DNA of 64,000 nucleotides. Source: an uncultured Pelagibacteraceae bacterium. GTDB lineage: Bacteria; Pseudomonadota; Alphaproteobacteria; Pelagibacterales; Pelagibacteraceae. Below are positions 18,753 to 28,896 of the stretch, in pieces. The notes beneath the pieces are model-generated. The model was not told the DNA's origin. It was given only the letters and a program-made list of their open reading frames with translations, and ran no database searches. A program made the position numbers and the translations under genes. The stretch is from the NCBI GenBank assembly GCA_902610755.1, contig CACLWW010000003.1, forward strand, positions 1-64,000, given 5' to 3'. Every line of letters starts with the position of its first letter. The stretch's first letter is position 1.

Positions 18753-20438
18753 GTGAACAAATATTTGGCAGATGAGCTATATAAGACAGCTTATAACCAC
18801 TTACAAAAAAAGAACTACGGTAAATCTGCAGTTCTTTTTGAAAAACTTTTAAAAGATTATCCAAAAAATCTTTCGGTACTAAAAAATTTATCTCACTGTT
18901 ATGCTTTTATGAGAGAATTTGAAAAAGCAGAAAATTTTATAAAAGAAATAATAAGTATTAAACCCGATGAACCTTTTGCATATCAGTTTCTTGCATCGAT
19001 TTTAAAAGATCAAGATAAAATAGAAGAAGCAACCTTGATTGTTAACCAGGGTTTAGAAAACGGACTTATTAATGAAAAATGGGAAATACAAAAGAATTTA
19101 TTTTTCCCTAAAATCCCAACAGACAAGAATGATATAATTAAATACAGAAAAAAAATAGAACAGGAAATTGAAAAAATACTAAATGAATCTTTTCAAAAAA
19201 AATTAGATTATGATAATGATCAAATTATTGTTCCACCACATGTTGATCTTTCATATAGCGATTGGGGCAATCTTGAGTTAAATAAAAAAAGCGTAAAAGC
19301 ATTTAAAAAATTGTTTAAAAATTTAAATAATGATTCTTACTCTAAATCAGAAACTAAAGGCAAAATTAAAATTGGGATAGTGTCAGAATTTTTTACAGAC
19401 CATACAATTGGTAAACTTTATAAAGATCTTATCTTTAGTCTCGATAAAAATAAATTTGAAACTTTCATTTTTCACTCTCAAAAAACTGTACCTGGAGAAA
19501 TATTTAATGAGTTTAAAGAGAAAGAAAATGAGGGTATTTTAAAGAATGAGATTCTTCCAGTAAAACTCTCAGAAAAAATTACTACAATTAAAAAATTTAG
19601 ATTTGATATAATTTTTTATCCTGACATAGGTTTATCTATCGAATTTTACTATCTTGCTTTAATAAGACTAGCAAAATACCAAATTACAACTTTTGGTCAT
19701 CCAGAAACAACAGGGAGTGAGTCAATTGATTTTTATTTAATTTCAAAAAATTGTGTAAACCAAAATACACAAAAACACTATTCTGAAAAATTGCTCTTAA
19801 TGAATTATTTGCCAATGGTTTATCCCAAACCATTTACCAAAAAAAAACTCTCTGAAGATGAACTTAATAAAAAAAATATTTACTCTTGCCCGCAAACTTT
19901 ATTTAAAATTCATCCTGACTTTGACCAAATAATCTTTAAAATTCTTGAAAGAGACAAAAAAGGTATTATTTATTTTATAAAAGATAGCAACAAAGTTTGG
20001 TACAAAAAGTTAATAAAACGATTAAGCGTAAATAAAAAATATGACTCAAAAAAAATTATTTTTCTGGATCCTTTAAATTACGAAGACTATCTTTTGCATC
20101 TTGGAAGAGCCTCCGTATTACTTGATCCTCTTTATTACGGTGCTGGAAATTCCTTTTTTGAATCTATGCTTTTTGGTACACCAACTGTTACATTCCCTAC
20201 CGACCACATAAAATCAAGATTAGTACTAGGCGCGTATAAGCAAATGGAAATTGACTATCCTCCAATAGCTACAAGTATTCAAAATTACGTTGATTTGGCT
20301 GTTAGTTACGCAAATAAAGATGATATAAGCGAGTTGAAAAATATTTATAAAATTGCTGCTGAAAAAAAATTATTTGAGACAAAAAAAGCAGGCGAAGAAT
20401 TTAATAAAATTATTACTGATTTATTTAATTTGACTTAA
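18753..20438 (+). CDS. TPR protein with SPINDLY/O-GlcNAc-transferase-like (GT41) domain
   Basis: N-terminal TPR; C-terminal LLDPLYYGAGNSFFESMLFGTPTVTFP. Confidence 0.8.
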   Translation: MNKYLADELYKTAYNHLQKKNYGKSAVLFEKLLKDYPKNLSVLKNLSHCYAFMREFEKAENFIKEIISIKPDEPFAYQFLASILKDQDKIEEATLIVNQGLENGLINEKWEIQKNLFFPKIPTDKNDIIKYRKKIEQEIEKILNESFQKKLDYDNDQIIVPPHVDLSYSDWGNLELNKKSVKAFKKLFKNLNNDSYSKSETKGKIKIGIVSEFFTDHTIGKLYKDLIFSLDKNKFETFIFHSQKTVPGEIFNEFKEKENEGILKNEILPVKLSEKITTIKKFRFDIIFYPDIGLSIEFYYLALIRLAKYQITTFGHPETTGSESIDFYLISKNCVNQNTQKHYSEKLLLMNYLPMVYPKPFTKKKLSEDELNKKNIYSCPQTLFKIHPDFDQIIFKILERDKKGIIYFIKDSNKVWYKKLIKRLSVNKKYDSKKIIFLDPLNYEDYLLHLGRASVLLDPLYYGAGNSFFESMLFGTPTVTFPTDHIKSRLVLGAYKQMEIDYPPIATSIQNYVDLAVSYANKDDISELKNIYKIAAEKKLFETKKAGEEFNKIITDLFNLT

Positions 20439-21273
20439 ATCTTTTGAAGCAGTCAATTGTATTTTTGATCAAACATGCTATTGTCATTGGACCCACACCT
20501 CCCGGAACTGGTGTTAATGCTTTTGCTTTTTTTGAAACCTCATCAAAATCTACATCTCCAACAATACCTTTATCAGTTTTGTTAATACCAACATCGATGA
20601 TTATCGAATCTTTTTTTACCCAATCACCCTTTACTAATTTTGGAATACCTACTGCGGCGATTATAATGTCTGCTTCTAAGCACTCAGATTTTAAATTTTT
20701 TGTTTTAGAGTGAGTAATTGTGACAGTGCAATTTTCCTTAAGAAGTAGTTGTGCCATTGGTTTTCCATTCAGGTTAGACCTACCTATAATTACTACTTTT
20801 TTGCCAGTTAAATTTGGCTCAATCTTTTTCAATAAAAGATAACATCCAAGAGGTGTGCATGGTATTGAGCTTTCGTAACCAGAAGATAAATTTCCTACAT
20901 TCACAGGATGAAAACCATCTACGTCCTTACTTGGAATGATCGAGTCAATTATCTTTTTTTTATCAATATGCTTTGGCAAGGGTAATTGTACAAGAATTCC
21001 AGATATTGACTTATTCTCGTTTAAGTCTTTAATTTTTTTTAAAACAGTTTTTTCATCTATATTCTCTGGATATTTAATTACATCTGAATTCAATCCAACT
21101 TCCCTAGCAGATTTTTCTTTATTTTTAACGTAGATCTGGCTTGGCGCAAGTTCACCTATTAGTATAACGGTTAATCCAGGCACGTCATTAAATTTTTTCT
21201 TTAACTCGTTAACTTCTTCCTTAAGTCTAAGTCTAAGTAAGGCTGCTTCTTTCTTTCCATCTATTAAAATCAT
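20425..21273 (-). CDS. folD: Bifunctional methylenetetrahydrofolate dehydrogenase/cyclohydrolase
   Basis: YVKNKEKSAREVGL, GILVQLPLPKHID, VPGGVGPMTIACLI. Confidence 0.97.
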   Translation of the reverse strand: MILIDGKKEAALLRLRLKEEVNELKKKFNDVPGLTVILIGELAPSQIYVKNKEKSAREVGLNSDVIKYPENIDEKTVLKKIKDLNENKSISGILVQLPLPKHIDKKKIIDSIIPSKDVDGFHPVNVGNLSSGYESSIPCTPLGCYLLLKKIEPNLTGKKVVIIGRSNLNGKPMAQLLLKENCTVTITHSKTKNLKSECLEADIIIAAVGIPKLVKGDWVKKDSIIIDVGINKTDKGIVGDVDFDEVSKKAKALTPVPGGVGPMTIACLIKNTIDCFKRFKSN

Positions 21274-21274
21274 T

Positions 21275-21562
21275 CTATAAAATTGGTCTTATATAATACT
21301 CCATACACATTTGCATAATCCATATCAACATAAGTAATATTATGGGAGAAATATCAAACGCTCCGAGGTTTGGTAAAAAAGCTCTAATTCTATTAAGGAA
21401 TGGCTCAGTCATCCTATAAGTAAAGTCCAAAACAGAGTAAACAAATCTATTTCCCGTATTGATTACATTGAAAGCTACTAACCAACTTAAAACAACGTTT
21501 GCAATGACAACATATGAATAATATTTTAGAATTGTCATTACAACTATATAAATAATTATCAT
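21275..21562 (-). CDS. YggT family protein
   Basis: YRMTEPFLNRIRAFLPNLGAFDISPIILLMLIW. Confidence 0.85.
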   Translation of the reverse strand: MIIIYIVVMTILKYYSYVVIANVVLSWLVAFNVINTGNRFVYSVLDFTYRMTEPFLNRIRAFLPNLGAFDISPIILLMLIWIMQMCMEYYIRPIL

Positions 21563-22644
21563 TTTTTTTCTACGTAAATCGATTGACTAGGGAAAGCAAA
21601 TGATGCTTTATTTTTTTCTACGATTTCTTTAATACCAATAGCCAATCTTTCTTTAACTTTGAGCCACTCATTCCAGCTGCCTGTTTGTGTAAAACACCTA
21701 ACATACATATCTATTGAGCTATCCGAAAATTTATCTACTCTTACGGCCAAACCAACTTTTGTATCAAAATCTTTACTTTCTTTGATAAAGTTTTCAATTT
21801 GGTCTCGTACATTTTTTAACTGTTCTATAGTGGTGTCGTACTGAAGTGTAATTGTCCAGCTTATAAGCCAGTTTGTAGTTTGACTTATATTAATTACAGC
21901 GTTTTCAGCAAACTGAAAATTCGGTATTATAGCTAATGACTTATCAAACTTTCTTATAGTAGTTGATCTAAATCCAATTTTTTCAACAATACCTTCTATT
22001 GTGCCTTCTACTAAAATCCAGTCTCCCATTTTAAATCTTTTTTCAACAAGTACTAAAATTCCTGAAATTAAGTTTTTAAATAAATCTTGTGCACCTAGTG
22101 CTACTGCAACACCAAATAAACCTAGTCCTGCTATAATTGGACCGATCTTAATTCCCCATAATTCTAATACGGCAGCGGCTCCAAGTATAAAAATAAGTAT
22201 TTTTAAAGATTTAATTATCCAACCAATTAATTCACGAGTTAAAATTCTATCTAGTCCACTTAAGATATAAGAAATTGGTTCTATAATCTGATGAATAATC
22301 CAGAATAATAATATTGTAATTAATGTTCTATTAATAGTATCAACAAATGAACTGGTTTCATCACTAAATGTCATATAATAACTTGCAAAAAAGAAACCCA
22401 GCACTATTGGCAAAAATCTTGCTGGACCAACTAAGGATTTCACGAATGTATCATCTAATTTATTGGTTGTTTTTTTAGATATCATTTCTAATTTTTTAAG
22501 AATTAATTTACTGATAAGACCTCTAAATATTAAAAATATTAAAAATATACCTAGCCCAATTAGAATTTGACCAATATCAATCCCGAGAATTCCTTGGTCC
22601 CAAACCGAAAGAAATAGATCCTTAAAATTTATAAAAACTTCCAT
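21559..22644 (-). CDS. Small-conductance mechanosensitive ion channel (MscS family)
   Basis: GLFGVAVALGAQDLFKNLISGILVLVEKRFKMGDWI. Confidence 0.92.
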   Translation of the reverse strand: MEVFINFKDLFLSVWDQGILGIDIGQILIGLGIFLIFLIFRGLISKLILKKLEMISKKTTNKLDDTFVKSLVGPARFLPIVLGFFFASYYMTFSDETSSFVDTINRTLITILLFWIIHQIIEPISYILSGLDRILTRELIGWIIKSLKILIFILGAAAVLELWGIKIGPIIAGLGLFGVAVALGAQDLFKNLISGILVLVEKRFKMGDWILVEGTIEGIVEKIGFRSTTIRKFDKSLAIIPNFQFAENAVINISQTTNWLISWTITLQYDTTIEQLKNVRDQIENFIKESKDFDTKVGLAVRVDKFSDSSIDMYVRCFTQTGSWNEWLKVKERLAIGIKEIVEKNKASFAFPSQSIYVEKK

Positions 22645-22646
22645 AT

Positions 22647-23345
22647 CTAAATTTTATATAACAAAAATTCTTCTTCACCAGGATTAAATAAGAAGATTTT
22701 CTTCCATTTTAGCTCATTTAGTACAGATGAACTTTTTTCACCGATGCACATTAAATTGGTTTTCATCCAATAATCATCTAGCTCGTATTTTTTTATCAAA
22801 TTTAAAAAACTCACTGCGCTATTTTGAGAATAAATATAAACAATATCCGGAATTTTTTTTTTAAGTTCACTTAAAAAATCAAAACTTACTTCCTCAACGT
22901 GAGAAACGCTATAATTAATTAATCTTTGAACATTTAATCCTTCTTTAATGAGGTCTTTATCCAGATCGTATGAAACTAATTCACCGCTAACATACAAAAT
23001 CTTATTAGTTTTTTTTTCCAAATTTTGTAAAATTAATTCCCGCAAATTTCTTACATTGCCACCGGCCGAAAATGTATTATAGAAACCTTTTTGTTTTGCA
23101 GCTTTTTCTGTTGCATCACCTACGCAAAAACATAAAATTTTTTTATCAAAATCTTTAGTATCTATATTTCTAATTGCATTTGAGCTTGTAAAAATGATGA
23201 TCTTATATTCTGAACTATTAAGTTTAGGATAGTTTATTTTATTTATTTTAATTAAGGGAAGATGAGATACGGTGAAACCTTTATCTTTGAATCTCTTTAT
23301 TAAATCTATTGAGTCTTCTAAAGGTCTAGTTAACAAAACATGCAT
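22647..23345 (-). CDS. hemD: Uroporphyrinogen-III synthase
   Basis: VLLTRPLEDS, IIFTSSNAIRN; adjacent to hemC. Confidence 0.85.
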   Translation of the reverse strand: MHVLLTRPLEDSIDLIKRFKDKGFTVSHLPLIKINKINYPKLNSSEYKIIIFTSSNAIRNIDTKDFDKKILCFCVGDATEKAAKQKGFYNTFSAGGNVRNLRELILQNLEKKTNKILYVSGELVSYDLDKDLIKEGLNVQRLINYSVSHVEEVSFDFLSELKKKIPDIVYIYSQNSAVSFLNLIKKYELDDYWMKTNLMCIGEKSSSVLNELKWKKIFLFNPGEEEFLLYKI

Positions 23346-24245
23346 TTATTCATCCATCTCAAACTGCTTTTTTAAATCATCGCCAGCTTTTTTGGCAATT
23401 TTTAGAGCCTCTTCTATTTTGCATTCATCTTTGTAAGAAAATTTTTTATTTCCATCATCAGAAAATAATTCAGCTATAATTTTTACATTCTTGCCACTCA
23501 CATTAGCATATATACCTGCTGCGGTGTTGCAGTCACCCTCTAATACACTTAAAATTTTTCTTTCGATCTTTGATTCAATTGAAGTTTCAAAGTGGTTAAT
23601 TTTTGAAAGGATGTTATTTAATTTATCATCATCCTCTCTAGACTGTAAAACAATTGTTCCTTGACCTGCTGGAGGAACTATTTTCTCACATTCAAAAACT
23701 TCTGATATTCTGTTCTCAATGGATAAAGATGATAGACCTGCCTTTGCTAAAATAATCGAGTCATATTGATCCTCATCTAATTTTTTAATTCTAGTATCAA
23801 TATTTCCCCTAATAAGTTTAAAGTTTAAGTCTGGTCTTAAATGTTTTAACTGAAATTCTCTTCTTAATGAGGAAGTGCCAATTACTGAATTTTTTTTAAT
23901 TTTATCAAGTGTTAAGTTTTCTTTATTTATCAAAACTTCTTGTGGATCATTTCTTTTAAGAAAACATTCCGTCCTTACACCTTTGGTTTTAAAAGATGGA
24001 ACATCTTTTAAAGAGTGGACAGCTACATCAATATTTTTACTTATAAGTTCTTTTTCAATATTTTTTATGAACTCTCCTTTGCCTCCAATTTCACTAGTCC
24101 TTCTATCTAAAACTAAATCACCATCTGTGATAATTTTTTTAATTTCTATTTCAATATCGAGTTCTTTAAGAAAAGCTTTTTTTGCAATTTCAGCATATTT
24201 TAATGCCAATTTACTTCCTCTAGAACCAATTATAAGTTTTTCCAT
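23346..24245 (-). CDS. hemC: Hydroxymethylbilane synthase
   Basis: IGSRGSKLALKYAE, DVAVHSLKDVPS, IGTSSLRRE, LEGDCNTAAGIYA. Confidence 0.96.
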   Translation of the reverse strand: MEKLIIGSRGSKLALKYAEIAKKAFLKELDIEIEIKKIITDGDLVLDRRTSEIGGKGEFIKNIEKELISKNIDVAVHSLKDVPSFKTKGVRTECFLKRNDPQEVLINKENLTLDKIKKNSVIGTSSLRREFQLKHLRPDLNFKLIRGNIDTRIKKLDEDQYDSIILAKAGLSSLSIENRISEVFECEKIVPPAGQGTIVLQSREDDDKLNNILSKINHFETSIESKIERKILSVLEGDCNTAAGIYANVSGKNVKIIAELFSDDGNKKFSYKDECKIEEALKIAKKAGDDLKKQFEMDE

Positions 24246-24295
24246 TTATTTAGTTTTTTTATTTTTAGAGTAAATTACATTAATAAAAACCTTTT

Positions 24296-25366
24296 ATGAA
24301 AAAAAAAACAATCATTATTGGCGTAGAAACTAGTTGTGATGAGACGGCTGTATCCATATTGAGAGATAATGGAAAAAATAGACCAAAAATTTTATCAAAT
24401 GTTGTTTCAAGTCAATTTGATGTTCATAAAAAGTTTGGTGGTGTAGTTCCAGATTTAGCTGCAAGAGCGCATCTTGATAAAATTGACATCATGACAAAGA
24501 AGGCTTTGAAAATAAGTAAATTAAAATTGAAAGATATTGATGCTGTTGCAGCAACTGCTGGGCCTGGCTTGATAGTTTGTTTATCAGTTGGTTTAAATTT
24601 TGCAAAAGCTTTGTCTTTATCGTTAAAAAAACCTTTTATAGCTGTAAATCACTTAGAGGGACATGCCTTAAGTCCAAAATTAAATTTTAATATCAAATAT
24701 CCATATCTACTTTTTTTAATTTCAGGTGGACACACTCAATACTTAACTGTTAAAAAATTAGGTGAGTACAAAAGGCTTGGTACAACGATAGATGATGCAC
24801 TAGGTGAAGCATTCGATAAAACAGCAAAACTTTTAAGTCTTGGTTACCCAGGTGGACCCAAGATTGAAGAGTTGGCTAGAAAAGGAAATGAGAATAGGTT
24901 TGTGTTACCAAAACCCATTTTAAATAGAGGTGGGTCTAATTTATCTTTTGCTGGTCTTAAAACAGCAATTTTAAGAGTAAAAGAATTCATAAAGACAGAC
25001 AAAGATAAAAATGATCTTGCAGCAAGTTTTCAAAAAACAGTTCTTGATATTTTATATAACAAAACAAAAAAAGCTATTGAACAACATTTGGAACTTTATC
25101 CAAAAAATAGAACTTTGGTAGTTGCAGGTGGTGTTGCTGCTAATAAACAAATCAGAATCATTTTAAAAAAGTTATGTAAAGATGAAAAATTTAAAATTTA
25201 CTTTCCTGATTTAAAATTATGTACCGATAATGCAGCGATGATAGCATTAGCAGGTCTGGAAAGGTACAAGAAGAAAAAATTTGACAAACATAATTTTGAA
25301 GCGAACCCAAGATGGCAGTTAGACAATAAAGCAAAATTTCTTAAAGGTGCTGGGGTAAAAATCTAA
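24296..25366 (+). CDS. tsaD: tRNA N6-threonylcarbamoyladenosine biosynthesis protein TsaD
   Basis: GVETSCDETAVSIL, HLEGHALSP, LISGGHTQYL. Confidence 0.97.
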   Translation: MKKKTIIIGVETSCDETAVSILRDNGKNRPKILSNVVSSQFDVHKKFGGVVPDLAARAHLDKIDIMTKKALKISKLKLKDIDAVAATAGPGLIVCLSVGLNFAKALSLSLKKPFIAVNHLEGHALSPKLNFNIKYPYLLFLISGGHTQYLTVKKLGEYKRLGTTIDDALGEAFDKTAKLLSLGYPGGPKIEELARKGNENRFVLPKPILNRGGSNLSFAGLKTAILRVKEFIKTDKDKNDLAASFQKTVLDILYNKTKKAIEQHLELYPKNRTLVVAGGVAANKQIRIILKKLCKDEKFKIYFPDLKLCTDNAAMIALAGLERYKKKKFDKHNFEANPRWQLDNKAKFLKGAGVKI

Positions 25367-25780
25367 ATGCAATATTGGTTAATAAAGTCAGAGCCAGATG
25401 TATGGTCACTCACCCAGCAGGAAAAAGCAGGTGTTAAAGGAGCGATATGGGATGGTGTAAGAAATTATCAAGCAAGAAATAATTTGAAAAAAATGAAAAA
25501 CGGTGATCTTTGTTTTTTTTACCATTCAAATATTGGAAAAGAAATTGTTGGTATAGTAGAAGTAATAAAGGAAGCTTTCTTAGATCCAACAGATAAAAAA
25601 AAGATGTTTGTGGCCGTTAAGGTAAGATTTAAACAAAAATTAAAAAAACCCATTAAATTAGAGGATATTAAAAAAAACGGCTCTTTAACTGAAATACCCC
25701 TTATTAAACAAAGCAGATTATCAGTAATGCCAATTGACTCTAAAAGCTGGAAAATATTAAATAAAATGGGTAATATTTAG
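25367..25780 (+). CDS. EVE-domain protein
   Basis: MQYWLIKSEPDVWSL, WDGVRNYQARNNLKKMKNGDLCFFYHS. Confidence 0.93.
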   Translation: MQYWLIKSEPDVWSLTQQEKAGVKGAIWDGVRNYQARNNLKKMKNGDLCFFYHSNIGKEIVGIVEVIKEAFLDPTDKKKMFVAVKVRFKQKLKKPIKLEDIKKNGSLTEIPLIKQSRLSVMPIDSKSWKILNKMGNI

Positions 25781-25781
25781 A

Positions 25782-27888
25782 ATGCCAAAAAAATCTAGAA
25801 AAAAGAAAAAAGGGAAAAAGATAAAAAAAAGAAAACCTATAAAGAGGAAAAAAAAGGTTTCTCGTAAAACAAAAAAGAGAAAATCTTTAAAACCTAAAAA
25901 GAGAAAAACAAAGAAAAAAATAAAAACATTTGTTAGTCAGCCAAAAGAAGATGGTGAAAAAATTTATAAGACAAAATCTGAATGGATTAAAAAAGCTTTA
26001 GTTACAAAAAATTTATATGAAAAGAAATATAATCAATCTTTAAAAGAAAATGACACTTTTTGGAGAAAAGAGGGAAAGAGAATAAGTTGGATTAAGCCAT
26101 ATTCTAAGATTAAGGACGTCAAGTATAGTAAATCTGATGTGCACATTAAATGGTTCTATGACGGAACCCTTAATGCTTCAGCAAATTGTATAGATAGACA
26201 TCTTAAAAATAACAAAGATAAGACTGCAATAATTTGGGTTGGGGATGACCCAAAAGTTCAAAAGAAAATAAGTTACAAACAACTCCACTTGGAAGTATCT
26301 AAAATTGCAAACGGACTAAAAAATATTGGTGTTAAAAAAGGTGACAGAGTAACAATTTATTTGACTATGATACCGGAACTTGCATACACGATGCTAGCAT
26401 GTGCGAGAATTGGTGCAATACACTCAATAATTTTTGGTGGGTTTTCACCCGACAGTATCGCGGGTAGAATTAATGACTGTAACTCAGATTATGTTGTAAC
26501 TGCTGATGAGGGGGTCAGAGGTGGAAAAATAATTCCTTTGAAAGAAATTACAGATGAAGCCTTATTAAGTTGCACGAACGTAAAAAAGTGTGTTGTTGTT
26601 AAAAGAACAGGAAATAGAATTAATTGGAATGAAGACAGAGATGTCTGGTACCATGACATAACAAAAAAATGTTCCTGCTGTGTGTGAACCTGAAGAAATG
26701 AATGCGGAGGATCCTCTTTTTATTTTATACACATCTGGTTCAACAGGTAAGCCTAAAGGTGTGCTTCACACTACAGGTGGCTATATGGTGTATGCCTCGA
26801 TGACTCATCAGTACATATTCAATTATAAACAAAAAGATATTTATTGGTGTACCGCAGACATAGGTTGGATCACAGGACATAGTTACATCATTTATGGACC
26901 TTTAGCTAACGGAGCAACAACAATTATGTTTGAAGGAATTCCAACTTATCCTGACAGCTCAAGATGGTGGCAAATTGTTGATAAATACAAAGTTAATATT
27001 TTTTATACAGCTCCTACCGCGATCAGAGCTTTAATGAGAGAAGGTGAAGGGCCTGTTAAAAAAACTTCTAGAAAAAGCTTAAAACTTTTAGGGACTGTAG
27101 GAGAACCGATTAATCCTGAAGCATGGGAATGGTATTACAAAACAGTGGGTGATAGTAAGTGTCCAATTGTCGATACTTGGTGGCAAACAGAAACTGGTGG
27201 AATATTAATTAGTCCACAGACTGGAGCAATAGATCTTAAACCAGGTTCAGCTACTAAACCTTTCTATGGAATAAAACCTGTAATAGTTGATAAAGATGGA
27301 AATGTTTTAAAAGGTGAAGCGCAAGGTAGATTATGTATTGCTCAATCATGGCCAGGACAAATGAGAACTGTTTACGGGGATCACAATAGATTTATTGAAA
27401 CATACTTTTCTCAATTTGATGGGAAATATTTTACTGGTGATGGATGTCGGAGAGATAAAGATGGTTATTATTGGATCACTGGAAGAGTTGACGATGTTAT
27501 TATTGTATCGGGTCACAATCTTGGTACTGCAGAAATAGAGAGTGCTTTCGTAGCTCATCCAAAAGTAGCGGAAGCTGCGGTTGTAGGTTATCCTCATGAC
27601 ATTAAAGGAAATGGTTTGTATTGTTATGTAACTCTTAATGTGGGTGAAGCTCCTGATGGTGATTTAGAAAGAGATTTAAAGCTTTGGGTAAGAAAACAAA
27701 TTGGACCGATAGCTACGCCGGACATAATACATTTTTCACCAGGACTTCCAAAAACTAGATCTGGAAAAATAATGAGAAGAATTTTACGAAAAATTGCAGC
27801 AAACGAACACGATCAACTTGGTGACACTACAACTTTAGCAGATCCTAGTGTTGTCAAAAGTCTCGTTGATGATAGAAAAAATATTTAA
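25782..27888 (+). CDS. acs: Acetyl-CoA synthetase with Lys/Arg-rich N-terminal extension; reading frame interrupted by a +1 shift at the A7 tract 26663-26669 (two ORFs 25782-26687 and 26680-27888)
   Basis: ORF1 ends [19 protein letters not shown]2 begins [27 protein letters not shown]; removing one A gives ...[20 protein letters not shown]... Confidence 0.92.
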
Positions 27889-28510
27889 AAATTAATTCTC
27901 TTTTCGAATTCATCTTTAATATTATCCCACTTCAGAATCATAGAGTTTAAAACAATTTTTCTATCTAGTGTTTTAAGTTCTTCAGCAATTGGAGCCCACT
28001 CGTACAAGGCCAAAGCGCTCTTATTAAATGGCAGAGAGCTAAAATATTTTTTTCCAATCAATTTCTTCTAATCTTTTGTCAAAAGTGGCTTTTCCTTTTG
28101 CAATTATATCATCTGGCATTCCGTTCTTAAGTTCATCGTGCAAGATCTCTTCATAAATCATTTTGGATTTTGCTGTATCTTCGTATTTAAAGAAATAATT
28201 TAAATATGAAAAGCTGTAGAAAGTAAGGTCTTGAAGGGCCACATAATAAATATTCCATTTCGCTTTGTTTATTGAAGATAAAAAAAACTTCATTATCAAA
28301 ATGCAAAACATATCTTGTTCCCATTCTGGTTTTTAAATAATTATAAAGAGTAACCTGTGTTACCCAAGCTGATTTCTCTTGAATAAATTTTTTTAGGTCG
28401 TCCAAATTCCTTAATTTGCTCTTAGGGAGCACTGCTTTAAACATTGCTCCTAAATAGACTTTAAAATCAGCAAGACTTATATCTTTTAGATTGAATTTGT
28501 ATTTTAGCAT
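27885..28510 (-). pseudogene. Conserved hypothetical protein with two +1 homopolymer frameshifts (A8 at 28280-28287, T7 at 28047-28053)
   Basis: Removing one base from each tract gives one ORF MLKYKFNLKD...HFDNEVFLSSINKAKWNIYYVALQ...RLEEIDWKKYFSSLPFNKSALALYEWAPIAEEL...FEKRINF*. Confidence 0.7.
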
Positions 28511-28632
28511 TATTTTCTACTACAAGTTGTCTAATTGTGTAAAAACACACTCAATTGTAACATTTTTAGGGGTTCCAATCTATGTCATTTTGGGTAATGT
28601 TTCGTCTTTTAACCTATAGGGAGGGAAAAAAA

Positions 28633-28896
28633 ATGTCAAAACAACAACAACACTGGGAAAAAACTAGAATGTTGCTATTTATAACATTAGCAATCTGGTT
28701 TGTTTTCTCTATTGGCATCTTTTTCTTCGGCGCCGAGATGGAAGCGTCATCAATAAGACCACTGGGATATCCGTTGTCTTATTACATGACATGTCAGGGT
28801 TCTCTTGGAATTTTCGTAATACTAATTTTCTGGTTTGCGAATAGACAAGAAAAAATTGACGAAGAGTTCGGCTACACTGAAAGAGAGGATGACTAA
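28633..28896 (+). CDS. DUF4212 small membrane protein (symporter small subunit)
   Basis: MSKQQQHWEKTRMLLFITLAIWFVFSIGIFFFGAEME...LGYPLSYYMTCQGSLGIFVILIFWF; start trimmed to 28633. Confidence 0.88.
   Translation: MSKQQQHWEKTRMLLFITLAIWFVFSIGIFFFGAEMEASSIRPLGYPLSYYMTCQGSLGIFVILIFWFANRQEKIDEEFGYTEREDD

Noticed and set aside
20444-24273. Antisense ORFs such as 20444-20713, 20936-21133, 21659-21844, 22001-22270, 23875-24273
   Set aside because: They lie on the opposite strand of well-supported folD, mscS and hemC genes and have low-complexity, non-conserved-looking composition.
26663-26669. Programmed -1 ribosomal frameshift in acs
   Set aside because: The required shift is +1/-2, not -1; the heptamer resemblance is coincidental.
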